Below are positions 50,445 to 59,272 of a DNA stretch of 64,000 nucleotides, piece by piece. Location: NCBI GenBank assembly GCA_964489705.1, contig CAZAZQ010000008.1, forward strand, positions 86,564-150,563, in the 5' to 3' direction. Within the stretch, counting starts at the first letter, position 1. Each line of letters opens with the position of its first letter. The translations under genes and the position numbers were made by a program. The notes under the pieces were generated by a model. The model made no database searches and was not told where the DNA came from. It worked only from the letters and a program-made list of their open reading frames with translations. The DNA is from CAZAZQ01 sp964489705. GTDB taxonomy: Bacteria; Zixibacteria; MSB-5A5; GN15; FEB-12.

Positions 50445-52454
50445 ATGGGAAACTCTCACGATACAACGGCACGGAATCTTCTTTTCGGCATCGCTGTCGT
50501 TTTCGTCGCCGCCCAGCTTTGGGGACACCGGCTGTTCGACAACAACTGGGCGTTTTCGCATTGGCAGTATCTGTCATTCACTCACATTTTTCTCTGGTTG
50601 GTGTGGCTGACGGGGCTGGTGGCGCTCTTTTATGTCTGGGGAGATAAAGTGGCGGTGGCACTCGCCACCTATCCAAGGAGCCTGGGCGCTCTTGTCATCC
50701 TTTTTGGGGTGTTGGTGTTTTTCCAGTTCGATTCGTTCTTGTACGGCGGCGGCAACTTAAGAATCGCCCAGATCGCCCAAACGGAAACGATTATCCCCCG
50801 CTGGTACGAATACGGCACAACGAACATCGTCGCCCGGCTTTTTCACTTCTTCAGTTTGTTCCCCCTCCACTACAACACAGCAGGAGTCTATGCGTGGAAG
50901 GCGTTTTCCTTCGGCTCTACCCTTCTCTCGCTGCTCGGCATCGTAAAGCTGGCAAAAATGCTCGCCCCCACGACGGCAACACGGACGTATTTCTTTCTCC
51001 TGCTCTTCTTTAGCCCGGCGGTGCTTCTCTTTTTCGGATTCATCGGGGTCGAGCCGGTGGTGGTGGCTGCTTCCGTCTGGTTTTCTTATTTCGCTCTCAA
51101 AGCTGCTCGACAAGAGACCGGCGGTGCGATACTTCCGATGTGGCTAGTCGTTCTGGTGGGAACGGTCATGGCCTACACTACGGCTTTTCTCCTCCTGGCG
51201 GCGGTGTATGTTACGTTGCGAAGCACGCCGCTGAAAAAAGCCGCTCTTGCCGGAGCGGTGCTGACCTACTTCGCTTTACTGGCGGGGTTGTACTATTATG
51301 CCCATCACAACTTGGAGTTTTCCCGCTTCATTCTTTTCCTGACCGGGAAACCGCCTCATTCCGATTACGGTCTCTTTTCCCTGCGACACCTCGGTGATAT
51401 CGTTCAGCTTCTTTTTGTCGGTTTTCCGCTGATTATTTTCCTCTTTTACCTGCTCTTCCTCACGCGCTCCACACCCAAAGAGGAAAAGGGGATTTTATCC
51501 CTCTCGCTGCTGATGGCGCTGGGCGGACTGACTACCGTGCTCGTCTTGGACCCGGTGGATAACATCGTCTTGGACTTCCCGCGTTTCGTTGCCTACCTTT
51601 TCCCATTGGCGCTGCTCTTGACGGTTCTATTCCGGCAAATCGCAACGGAAAAGACCCATCCCGCTCTTGCGGTGGCGGCGGCGCTGGCATTAGCTTTTCC
51701 GTTCAGCTATCTGCCAAGTTACGTCCGCATCGCCGACGCCGACCCGTATGTGACGGCGTACCTTGACAAACACGAGTCGTTCTACCTGCCGGGTTGTCTG
51801 GCGTTTCGCGATGCCTACTTTTACCGGAAGGAATTGGACAAAGCAAATGCGTGGGAACAACTGCTGCCTCGCAAGTCGCTGGACTACCTGAACCTGGAAG
51901 GGGTGAAAAACCTCTCGTACCAAGGGGATGATGCCGAAGCTCTACGCACCTTGTACAAGATTATCGCACAGAATCCGTACTGGGGCGAAGCCCGCGCTCT
52001 TTTCGCCACCATCCAGATGAAACTGGGACGCTACAACCTTGCAAAACCTCAAATTGACACCTGCCTCCTGCTGGATCCCTATAACAAAGAATACCTGCAA
52101 AACCTTTACCGTTACTATCGGGACATCCAGAATTACCCCCAAGCGCTGCTCCACATTCAAAATACCCTGAAGCTCTACCCGCACGACAACGACATCAAAA
52201 CCGATCTTATGATTGTCTACTACCGCAGCGGAGCTCTTCAAACGGCGGACTCGTTGGCGCAGGCACTCCTCAAAGAAGACAGCAGCTTGGCGTATCCTTA
52301 TTTGATTCGAGGATTTTTGGCTGAGCTGCAAAAGGACACCACGACGGCAATTGCCTTGTACAAAAAGTTCATCTCGCTGGCACCCAACGATCCCGACACG
52401 CCCAAAATTCAAGAACGTTTGAACGACCTTCTGTGGGACAGAGAAGAAGAGTAA
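50445..52454 (+). CDS. Polytopic membrane protein with C-terminal TPR repeats
   Basis: A 669-residue protein. Residues 1-430 hold about 11 hydrophobic segments, in the style of ArnT/PMT-like or YfhO-like glycosyltransferase-fold membrane proteins, but I see no catalytic Asp-Asp/Glu motif near the first loop. Residues 460-669 are predicted TPR repeats (YQGDDAEALRTLYKIIAQNPYWGEARALFATIQMKLGRYNLAKPQIDTCLLLDPYNKEY ... YPQALLHIQNTLKLYPHD), which would face the periplasm or cytosol as a scaffold. It lies 7 bases after recR but is probably a distinct function. Confidence 0.8.
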   Translation: MGNSHDTTARNLLFGIAVVFVAAQLWGHRLFDNNWAFSHWQYLSFTHIFLWLVWLTGLVALFYVWGDKVAVALATYPRSLGALVILFGVLVFFQFDSFLYGGGNLRIAQIAQTETIIPRWYEYGTTNIVARLFHFFSLFPLHYNTAGVYAWKAFSFGSTLLSLLGIVKLAKMLAPTTATRTYFFLLLFFSPAVLLFFGFIGVEPVVVAASVWFSYFALKAARQETGGAILPMWLVVLVGTVMAYTTAFLLLAAVYVTLRSTPLKKAALAGAVLTYFALLAGLYYYAHHNLEFSRFILFLTGKPPHSDYGLFSLRHLGDIVQLLFVGFPLIIFLFYLLFLTRSTPKEEKGILSLSLLMALGGLTTVLVLDPVDNIVLDFPRFVAYLFPLALLLTVLFRQIATEKTHPALAVAAALALAFPFSYLPSYVRIADADPYVTAYLDKHESFYLPGCLAFRDAYFYRKELDKANAWEQLLPRKSLDYLNLEGVKNLSYQGDDAEALRTLYKIIAQNPYWGEARALFATIQMKLGRYNLAKPQIDTCLLLDPYNKEYLQNLYRYYRDIQNYPQALLHIQNTLKLYPHDNDIKTDLMIVYYRSGALQTADSLAQALLKEDSSLAYPYLIRGFLAELQKDTTTAIALYKKFISLAPNDPDTPKIQERLNDLLWDREEE

Positions 52455-52483
52455 CACTCCCGTCAAAAAAGGATTCTTGATAC

Positions 52484-52579
52484 ACACCCTACGGGTGTCT
52501 TATTGAATTTTGGTAGGGCATGGTCTGGTACAGACCTGCCATCACCTTTTCCATGTTTGGCAGGTCTCTTCGAGACCTT
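52484..52579 (-). repeat. Dispersed hairpin repeat, copy C with the CACCC motif
   Basis: On the minus strand it reads GGTCTCGAAGAGACC, a perfect hairpin, then a spacer, then GGTCTGTACCAGACC, a second perfect hairpin. On the plus strand, at 52484-52498, ACACCCTACGGGTGT is a third hairpin, followed by CTTATT, which repeats at 47629. It lies between two convergent genes and could end transcription in both directions. Confidence 0.7.
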
Positions 52580-52616
52580 CCGTACTGTTCCAGGCTTGCT
52601 GGGCGGCGGGAGGGAG

Positions 52617-54131
52617 TTACTTTTTTTCTTCCTCGAAGATGACGGCTTGGAACTTCTGAATCCGTACCTGCTCGGTTTTGTAGGCGTTGGGAGAAAGTCC
52701 TGCTTTGCGGCAAGTCTGTCGGAGAAATGTCTCCCTATCCCAACCGTATTCAAGCGCCACTTGGGGCAGCAGCAAGCCGCGTTGGTTCCCCAGCGAAATC
52801 ATTAAGCCGTCCCTGCCTACGACGATGTCGTCGAGGGACTTGACCGGTTGCAGCGGCGTCAGGACGGAAATTTCAATATGCAGCTCCGGCAGTTCCTCCG
52901 GTTTCACGGGAGCGAAGCGGGGATCGGCAACGGCGGCTTGAACAGCGCAAATCGAAACCGTCTTGTACAGCGGTTCCTTAGCGACAGTGTGACCGATGCA
53001 GCCGCGCAAAAAGCCGCGCTTTTTCAACGTCACGAACGCCGCCCCCGGTTTGCGGAGGTTGTCGTCGACGTCGAACTCCGGCACGGTTCCGGTGGCGAGA
53101 TATTGCCGGATAGACTCCCGGGCGATACGCAGCAAGGTTTTCTTTTCCTCGTCGGTGAGAGAAAATTTTGGCGGCAGCTTTTCTTTGGGCATTGCTTCCT
53201 CGAATATCGGGCTTTTCGGTTTTTGATTGGGCAGCGCCGCTTTGTACATCACCGCGGCAATATAGCCGACCACCGACGATTTGTCCCCCGAAACATCACC
53301 GGAATCGCCGTACTTCAATACTTTTACCCGGTTTGCCCCCTTTTTGACGGCAGCTTTCATCACCGCTGCCACCGGACCGCCGCCGCACGCCTCCACTTTT
53401 CCGCTGCGAAGCAGCTTTTCGAGGCGGTCGGCGTCGAGTTTCTCTATGCAGTCGATGCCGAGCGAGTCCATTTTCCACCCTTCCGACGCCGAACGGTAGT
53501 GCTGCCAGTCACTCGATGCGATAAAAACCGTCTGACGGTCGAAAGGCAGCTTATCCAACCCGTCGGCAAGGGCGGCGATGGTTTTCTCATCTTGGTATCC
53601 CATCACTACCGGCACAATTTCAAAGCTATCGAGCACCGTTTGCAAGAAGGGGAGTTGCACCTCCAAGCTGTGCTCGCGTGCGTGGGCGTCCGGCAGGATG
53701 CGAATTTTTTTGTCCGTGTCAAGCAAAGCCTTGCACAAGTCGGTATGGCACGGCACTTTCCCCAGCGGGGTCTGCCAGACGACGTTCGGACCGTACACCG
53801 ACAGCCCATCGAAACCGTAGTGATGCGAGGGCCCGCAAAGAATGACGTTTTTGATGCCGCTTCCTTCCAAAAGCTTGTAAGCGTAAGCGGCAACCCTCCC
53901 GGAGTAGACCAAGCCGGCGTGGGGAACTATCAAAGCGATAATCTCACCTTCGATGGGCGGCAGCTCAGAGACTTGGTCAAGGTAATGCCGTACCGTTTGG
54001 GAGAGTTGGTCTTTATCCGCCGGGTAAAAACTGCCTGCCACAGCGGGTTTTCTTACCGTCGCTTCGCTCATCACCGAAGCGGCAGTCGTGAGCGTCAAGA
54101 CGAGTGCTGCGAAAAGCCGATTGATATTCAT
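52617..54131 (-). CDS. amrAB: AmmeMemoRadiSam system protein: exported Memo-AMMECR1 fusion
   Basis: A 504-residue protein with a Sec leader (MNINRLFAALVLTLTTAASVMS). Residues 27-300 are the Memo domain, a dioxygenase-fold with conserved His (VPHAGLVYSG, CGPSHHYG, HAREHSLEVQLPF). Residues 325-500 are the AMMECR1 domain with FVTLKKRGFLRGCIGH, DPRFAPVKPEEL and EISVLTPLQP. The family normally encodes Memo (AmrB) and AMMECR1 (AmrA) separately or fused, together with a radical SAM enzyme, and the biochemical role is not settled. The leader is clearly of export type. It is divergent from the DUF362 gene. Confidence 0.92.
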   Translation of the reverse strand: MNINRLFAALVLTLTTAASVMSEATVRKPAVAGSFYPADKDQLSQTVRHYLDQVSELPPIEGEIIALIVPHAGLVYSGRVAAYAYKLLEGSGIKNVILCGPSHHYGFDGLSVYGPNVVWQTPLGKVPCHTDLCKALLDTDKKIRILPDAHAREHSLEVQLPFLQTVLDSFEIVPVVMGYQDEKTIAALADGLDKLPFDRQTVFIASSDWQHYRSASEGWKMDSLGIDCIEKLDADRLEKLLRSGKVEACGGGPVAAVMKAAVKKGANRVKVLKYGDSGDVSGDKSSVVGYIAAVMYKAALPNQKPKSPIFEEAMPKEKLPPKFSLTDEEKKTLLRIARESIRQYLATGTVPEFDVDDNLRKPGAAFVTLKKRGFLRGCIGHTVAKEPLYKTVSICAVQAAVADPRFAPVKPEELPELHIEISVLTPLQPVKSLDDIVVGRDGLMISLGNQRGLLLPQVALEYGWDRETFLRQTCRKAGLSPNAYKTEQVRIQKFQAVIFEEEKK

Positions 54132-54190
54132 CCAAAAATCCTCCGCTTCAGAATAGTCGGTGCGGTGCTTTCCGTCAAGGGGAAAACAGT

Positions 54191-54218
54191 TTGTCCTTTA
54201 AGGGAAAGTGCGTATAAT
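54191..54218 (+). promoter_or_regulatory. Promoter of the DUF362-amrS-membrane gene operon
   Basis: TTGTCC (54191-54196), 16 bases, perfect TATAAT (54213-54218). The predicted transcript starts at about 54225, next to the ATG at 54226, so the first gene may be translated from a leaderless message. Confidence 0.7.
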
Positions 54219-54225
54219 TAATGAT

Positions 54226-55149
54226 ATGAGTACGGTGGTGGTGGTCAAATATGCGGGGGCGCAGGCAGGGAAACCTTTTTCTCAATCGGTTTATGCCACC
54301 TTGCTGAAGGTGGGGTTGAAAATTCTCTCCGGCAAGAAAGACCTGCGCGCAGCGATACGAACGTTTCTGCCTTCCGGTGTTATCGGGATGAAGACCAACT
54401 GCCTGGCGCGTCGTTTCAATTCCACGCCGGTGGCTCTTACCTCCGCCCTCGTTGAGTTGCTCACCGCCAGCGGTTTCGACCAAAACGATATCGTCATCTG
54501 GGAGCGTACCAGCGAAGAATTGAAGAAGGGGGGGTATACCCTGAATGCTTCGTCATTCGGCGGTCTCCGCTGTTTCGGGACGGACACTCGCGGCATCGGT
54601 TACAGCGATGATTTCTACAGCTACGGGGAAGTGAACTCGTTGGTGAGTCGCATCTTGACGGAGGTGGTCGACTACAATGTGAACCTGCCGGTTCTGAAAG
54701 ACCATTCCATCGCCGGGCTTTCCGGCGCTTTGAAAAATATGTACGGAGCGATAAACAACCCCAACAAATACCACGACAACAACTGTGATCCTTTTTGTGC
54801 TCATATCAACCTGCTTGCTCCCATCAAGAAAAAGAACCGTCTGACGGTGCTGGATGCGGTGAAGGTGCAGTACAACGGCGGTCCCGGCTATGTGGCGCAG
54901 TATATTTCGTTCTACTCCGGTATCATTCTTTCGGCTGATGCGGTAGCGGCGGATCGGGTGGGGCTGGAAATTTTGGAGAACGAGCGAAAGAAACACGGTT
55001 TACCTCCCCTCGAAAAAGTTGGACGGCAAGTGAAGTATTTGGCAACTGCTCAGAAAGAAGGGCTGGGAACAGCAGATCTGAGTGAGATTGACCTCGTCGT
55101 GGTGCGGGTTGACGCCGACGGGAAACAGGCGAAAGGAGAGCTGTTCTGA
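54226..55149 (+). CDS. DUF362 family protein of the AmmeMemoRadiSam module
   Basis: About 307 residues from the ATG at 54226 (MSTVVVVKYAGAQAGK); a GTG at 54208 is an alternative. DUF362 features: GVIGMKTNCLARRFNSTP, NLPVLKDHSIAGLSGALKNMYGAINNPNKYHDNNCDPFCAHIN and the DAVKVQYNGGPG segment. The family often has an added ferredoxin domain, missing here; the conserved Lys, His and Asn suggest binding of a phosphate or cofactor. It overlaps the next gene by 1 base (TGATG), so the two are translationally coupled. Confidence 0.88.
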   Translation: MSTVVVVKYAGAQAGKPFSQSVYATLLKVGLKILSGKKDLRAAIRTFLPSGVIGMKTNCLARRFNSTPVALTSALVELLTASGFDQNDIVIWERTSEELKKGGYTLNASSFGGLRCFGTDTRGIGYSDDFYSYGEVNSLVSRILTEVVDYNVNLPVLKDHSIAGLSGALKNMYGAINNPNKYHDNNCDPFCAHINLLAPIKKKNRLTVLDAVKVQYNGGPGYVAQYISFYSGIILSADAVAADRVGLEILENERKKHGLPPLEKVGRQVKYLATAQKEGLGTADLSEIDLVVVRVDADGKQAKGELF

Positions 55150-56288
55150 TGGAGAGACGGGATTTCCTTCGCTGTGTGGGATGTGGGGCTGCCATCGTGG
55201 CGGCATCGCAAACCTCGTTGTTGCCGGAATTTCTCGGTGGGATTCAAAATGCGGCGGCGTTCGACTTTACGACGAAGCTCTCATCGGTTGAAGCGCGTCA
55301 TTATAAAAAACTGGAGAAAGGTGGTATCGAGTGCGGTATTTGCCCGCGCCACTGTCAGGTGACCGACTTGGAACGGGGTTACTGCGGGGCGCGGGAGAAC
55401 CGGAAGGATAAATACTATACCTTGGTTTATGGGCTGCCGTGCGCTTTGAATATCGACCCCATCGAAAAAAAACCGCTTTTTCATTTCTACCCCGGCACCA
55501 CCGCCCTCTCGCTTGCCACGGCAGGGTGCAACGTCAATTGCAAGTTCTGTCAGAACTGGGAGATTTCGCAGTCACGTCCCGAGCAAACAAACAATCTGCA
55601 TCTCCCCCCCAAGGAGGTGGTGGATATTTGCCTCAAGCAGAAGGTGCCGACCATCGCCTACACCTATTCCGAGCCGGTAATTTTTTACGAGTACATGTAC
55701 GATACCGCCGAGCGCGGTCATCGCAAGGGAATCAAATCGGTCATGATTACCGGCGGCTATATCGAGCAGAAGCCGCTGGCGGAATTGATGCCGCACCTTG
55801 ACGCCATCAAAGTCGACTTGAAAGCCATCCGCCCGGCGTACTATAAGAATATTGTACGGGGGGAACTTCAACCGGTACTGGATAGACTTATCCAAATAAA
55901 GAAGGCGGGAATGTGGCTGGAAATTGTCTACTTGGTCGTTCCTACCCTCAACGACAGCGAAGCGGAATTCAAGGAATTGGCGCAGTGGATAAAAAAGTAT
56001 CTCGGTGCCGACACGCCGCTCCATTTTTCCCGTTTCTATCCGCAGTACCTGCTGAAAAACCTTCCTCCCACGCCCAAGAAGACCCTGGAAACCGCCCACG
56101 CCGTCAGCCAAGCGGAAGGGCTGCAATTCGTTTACTTGGGGAATCTGCCGGGGCATCCGGCGGAGTCCACCTATTGTCCGAAGTGCGGGAAGATACTCGT
56201 CGAGCGGCGAGGCTACCGGATCTATCAGAACAATCTTTCGGGTAATCGCTGCTCCTTCTGCGGGGCGGTCATCCCGGGGCTGTTTTAA
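55149..56288 (+). CDS. amrS: AmmeMemoRadiSam system radical SAM enzyme with twin-arginine-like leader
   Basis: A 379-residue protein. It begins MERRDFLRCVGCGAAIVAASQ, an RRxFL motif followed by a hydrophobic stretch, as in twin-arginine leaders. The SAM cluster is CNVNCKFC (C-x3-C-x2-C), about residue 120. An earlier Cys group CGICPRHCQV ... YCGARE and a C-terminal zinc-type knot CPKCGKIL ... CSFCGAV are typical of the AmrS class. It is expected to make a radical modification of an unknown target. Export would separate it from cytosolic SAM, so whether the leader is used is open. Confidence 0.93.
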   Translation: MERRDFLRCVGCGAAIVAASQTSLLPEFLGGIQNAAAFDFTTKLSSVEARHYKKLEKGGIECGICPRHCQVTDLERGYCGARENRKDKYYTLVYGLPCALNIDPIEKKPLFHFYPGTTALSLATAGCNVNCKFCQNWEISQSRPEQTNNLHLPPKEVVDICLKQKVPTIAYTYSEPVIFYEYMYDTAERGHRKGIKSVMITGGYIEQKPLAELMPHLDAIKVDLKAIRPAYYKNIVRGELQPVLDRLIQIKKAGMWLEIVYLVVPTLNDSEAEFKELAQWIKKYLGADTPLHFSRFYPQYLLKNLPPTPKKTLETAHAVSQAEGLQFVYLGNLPGHPAESTYCPKCGKILVERRGYRIYQNNLSGNRCSFCGAVIPGLF

Positions 56289-56291
56289 GCG

Positions 56292-58427
56292 ATGAACCAA
56301 AAAGCGTTTCTCCTCGGCTTTTTTTCTCTGGGGGCGCAAGCCCTTCTCCTCCGCGAGTTGATAGCCTCGCTTCACGGAGGGGAGTTGTTCATCGGAACGG
56401 CTTTGTTCGGGTGGTTGCTTTCGGTGGCGCTGGGAGCGTATGGGGGCGGAAGGTTTTTCCCCCGAGTGGGGGGTGAGGCGTTGTTTTTCGTGGGAGCGGT
56501 GCTGCTTCCGCCGGTCCTCGTGGCGGTACGTTTGTCCCCGTTGGTGATTTCCGATGTGACGGGAGAGATAATTCCTTTCAGTCGTGCCGTCTTGATTTCG
56601 GCAGGGGCGATGCTTCCTCTCGGCTTGATTTCCGGCGGGCTTTTTACCGCGCTGGCGCGAGAAGGGAGGCACCCTGAAATAAGCATCATGCAGGTCTACC
56701 TGTACGAAGGCATCGGCGCTTTTCTCGGCGGGGTGGCGCTGACTTTGCTTACCGGGGGAGTCGCTTCCACGTTGGAAATGGCGGTGATACTCGGCGGGGT
56801 GGTGCTTGCCGGAGTGTTGGTTACGGCGGTACATCACCCGTGGCGGTTTGTCGCCGGGGCGGGGGTGGCGCTTCTCGGCATTTCGCTGGTACTCCAACAT
56901 TCCGTGGCACGCGTGGAGCGGTATATCGAGGAGCGGAAATACCCCGGCTACCACGTAGCCCAGTCGTTCGATACCCACTATGCCCATGAAGTTATCCTGA
57001 CGCGGGACAGCACGGTTGTCTTGCTTACCGACAACGTCGTCGAAGGGACGTATCCCGACGTGGCAAAAGCCGAAAATATGCTCCTGCCGCCGTTGCTGTA
57101 TCGTCCCAAAGCGGAACGGGCGCTGGTGGTAGGGCGAGCGGAGTTCGGCGTCATGCAGCTTGCCGAAAAGTTTCCCCGGCTTGCAATCGACGCTCTCGAC
57201 CCGCGCTATGAGCTTTCCGAAGCGCTGGCGGAATACTTTCCGAGCCGACCGATTACTTTTTACAACACCGATCCGGTGACCTTCTTTTCCCGAACGCCGA
57301 CCGCCCGGCGGTATGACATTATCATCCTTCCTTCGACGGAGCTGGGAAGCTACAAGGACAGCCGGTTGTTGACGGTTTCGCTCTTGTCCAAGATGAAACG
57401 CTTCCTCAACGAAGGCGGCATTATTTGTTATCCCTCCCCCTATGACACAGAGCGCTTTATCACTGACGAGCAGAAGAAGGTTCTTGCGGTGATTGCCGAG
57501 ACCTTTCGGGCGGCGTTGGCGCACGTAACCGCCTGGCCCGGGGAGATGACACTCTTTTTTGCTTCCGACGATATCCCTTTGACGCTACCGACGGATTCGT
57601 TGTCGGCGCGGAGTGCGCGCCTTGAATGCTCACCGCAGTACATTACCGATTATTACTTGTACGATCGGTTGAGCGATTTCCGTCGGCAGCGTCTCGATGA
57701 GGCACTGGGCTCGGAAGCGGTTCGCTCTCAAATTACCAAGCCGGTGCTGCCGCACTTTCAGGCGCTGTATCAAGCCAAAGCGACATCGTTCGATAGGCGG
57801 CTGCTCTCATTTTTGTTGGAACGTCCCCTCTGGTTGGGAGCAATTCTGTTGCTGGTGGCGGCTTTCTTCGTCCTGAGTCTCCGGCGGCGGAATCGGTACG
57901 CCGCTTTCAGCCTGTTTCTTTATTTCACCGCCGGGTTGGTGTCGCTGGCAATGGAGCTGGCGGCGTTCTACCTTTACCAAGCCACGGCGGGTTCCCTCTA
58001 TTCGGAGTTGGCGGCGTTGATTGGGGCGTTCATGTTCGGGCTGGCGTTCGGGACGTATTATTCCATGCGTTTGAACAAGCCCCATCTGGAGTATCCCGCC
58101 TTGGTCATGTTGCTGGTAACGTTGATTGTTTTTCTGGTAACGTTTTCCCATACCAGCCCGGAAACCTTGTTGGGGTATTACGCCGGTTTCCTGTTTGTCC
58201 TGGCGGCAGGGACCGGGAGTCTGTTCGTGGCGGCGACTCGTCGCTACTATACCGCTCGGACATACTCCAATCGGGGGTTGGGCTACGCTTGCGAAGTCGG
58301 CGGTTCCGCCCTTGCCGCTTTGCTGACGACCACGGTTCTGCTTCCGATTATCGGGTTGTCATGGTTGGTAGTCGGTTTGCTGGCGTTTTTGATACTGGCG
58401 CTGGCGGGAGCGATTGTGACCCGCTGA
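56292..58427 (+). CDS. Spermidine-synthase-like polytopic membrane protein
   Basis: A 711-residue protein. Residues 1-215 hold about 7 membrane helices, 220-490 a soluble spermidine synthase-like Rossmann domain, and 515-711 about 6 more helices. In the Rossmann domain, the usual glycine motif reads VVGRAEFG instead of GGGDG and the usual acid after YD is hydrophobic (YDIIILPST), so transferase activity is unlikely. Membrane-flanked domains of this sort occur widely and lack known substrates. It lies 3 bases after amrS, in the same operon. Confidence 0.8.
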   Translation: MNQKAFLLGFFSLGAQALLLRELIASLHGGELFIGTALFGWLLSVALGAYGGGRFFPRVGGEALFFVGAVLLPPVLVAVRLSPLVISDVTGEIIPFSRAVLISAGAMLPLGLISGGLFTALAREGRHPEISIMQVYLYEGIGAFLGGVALTLLTGGVASTLEMAVILGGVVLAGVLVTAVHHPWRFVAGAGVALLGISLVLQHSVARVERYIEERKYPGYHVAQSFDTHYAHEVILTRDSTVVLLTDNVVEGTYPDVAKAENMLLPPLLYRPKAERALVVGRAEFGVMQLAEKFPRLAIDALDPRYELSEALAEYFPSRPITFYNTDPVTFFSRTPTARRYDIIILPSTELGSYKDSRLLTVSLLSKMKRFLNEGGIICYPSPYDTERFITDEQKKVLAVIAETFRAALAHVTAWPGEMTLFFASDDIPLTLPTDSLSARSARLECSPQYITDYYLYDRLSDFRRQRLDEALGSEAVRSQITKPVLPHFQALYQAKATSFDRRLLSFLLERPLWLGAILLLVAAFFVLSLRRRNRYAAFSLFLYFTAGLVSLAMELAAFYLYQATAGSLYSELAALIGAFMFGLAFGTYYSMRLNKPHLEYPALVMLLVTLIVFLVTFSHTSPETLLGYYAGFLFVLAAGTGSLFVAATRRYYTARTYSNRGLGYACEVGGSALAALLTTTVLLPIIGLSWLVVGLLAFLILALAGAIVTR

Positions 58428-58585
58428 CTTTCCCGCTCTGTCGTGCCGCCTTGGTCAGCACCCCAATTTCCTCGCTTTCTTTTACGGGGCTTTCCCATGA
58501 GTGGAAGACGAGGACCTGCCTGCGGCACGCCGTGAAGGAGGGCTGAGAGGTTGTGCCTGAAAGGAAACTTTATTATCTTATCATC

Positions 58586-58915
58586 ATGGCAACAGTGTTC
58601 GAACGTATCATCAAGCGGGAATTGCCCGCCAAGATCTTCTACGATGACGAAAACGTCATCATTATCGCCGACCACCTCCCCCGGGCGCCGGTGCATTTGC
58701 TTATCATCCCGAAAAAGGTAACAAAGAACTTCTATGAAACTCCGCCGGAGACGCTGGACATGCTCAACCGGTACGTCAAAATGGTGGCGGAAAAGCTGCA
58801 TATCACCGACCATTTCCGGGTCATTATCAACAACGGGTACTGCCAGGAAATCGACCACCTCCATTATCATTTTCTCTCCGACCGGGGGAAGGAACGTTTG
58901 ACGTTTATCGAATAA
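58586..58915 (+). CDS. HIT family nucleotide hydrolase
   Basis: About 109 residues from the ATG at 58586 (MATVFERIIKRELPAKIFYDDE). The histidine triad is DHLHYHFLSDR near the C-terminus. The ADHLPRAPVHLLIIPKK segment is the conserved nucleotide-binding region. HINT-type enzymes hydrolyse AMP-lysine and other phosphoramidates. Monocistronic. The start upstream at 58553 is less likely. Confidence 0.95.
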   Translation: MATVFERIIKRELPAKIFYDDENVIIIADHLPRAPVHLLIIPKKVTKNFYETPPETLDMLNRYVKMVAEKLHITDHFRVIINNGYCQEIDHLHYHFLSDRGKERLTFIE

Positions 58916-58973
58916 TTCCTCCATAAAGTGGTAAAAAAATGTAACTCTTTTCGGGAAAAAGAGTATTAATGTA

Positions 58974-59002
58974 TTGACAGGCTGAACGGAATGAGATATT
59001 TT
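58974..59002 (+). promoter_or_regulatory. Promoter of rpsU-yqeY
   Basis: TTGACA (58974-58979), 17 bases, TATTTT (58997-59002). A palindromic ACTCTTTT / AAAAAGAGT lies just before it. Confidence 0.65.
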
Positions 59003-59068
59003 CCGAATATACTGGGTGGAATGCCCATAATTTTTTATAAATAAAACGGTGAAAGGAGGTGTTACAAT

Positions 59069-59272
59069 TTGACTGGAGTAAAAGTTCGTGATGACGAATC
59101 ATTCGAAAAAGCCCTCCGCCGTTTTAATAAGTTCTGCGAGAAGACCGGTATTTTGACTGATATCAAGAAACATCAGCATTACGAGAAACCGTCCGAAGCG
59201 CGGAAACGTAAACTGGCTGCGGCACGTCGGAAAGCTCGGCGTTTACGCGAGAAGTTTAGCGATAACTACTGA
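59069..59272 (+). CDS. rpsU: 30S ribosomal protein S21
   Basis: A 67-residue basic protein with the S21 pattern: VKVRDDESFEKALRRFNKFCEKTGILTDIKKHQHYEKPSEARKRKLAAARRKARR. The start is TTG at 59069, 7 bases after a perfect AAAGGAGGTG; an unusual start codon with a strong ribosome site. It aids initiation on the 30S subunit. It overlaps yqeY by 1 base. Confidence 0.97.
   Translation: MTGVKVRDDESFEKALRRFNKFCEKTGILTDIKKHQHYEKPSEARKRKLAAARRKARRLREKFSDNY

Noticed and set aside
55572..57524. A 650-codon open frame on the minus strand
   Set aside because: It lies antisense to amrS and the membrane protein, both of which have strong family motifs. Its product is Arg/Gln/His-rich, without any domain, and typical of codon-bias shadows.
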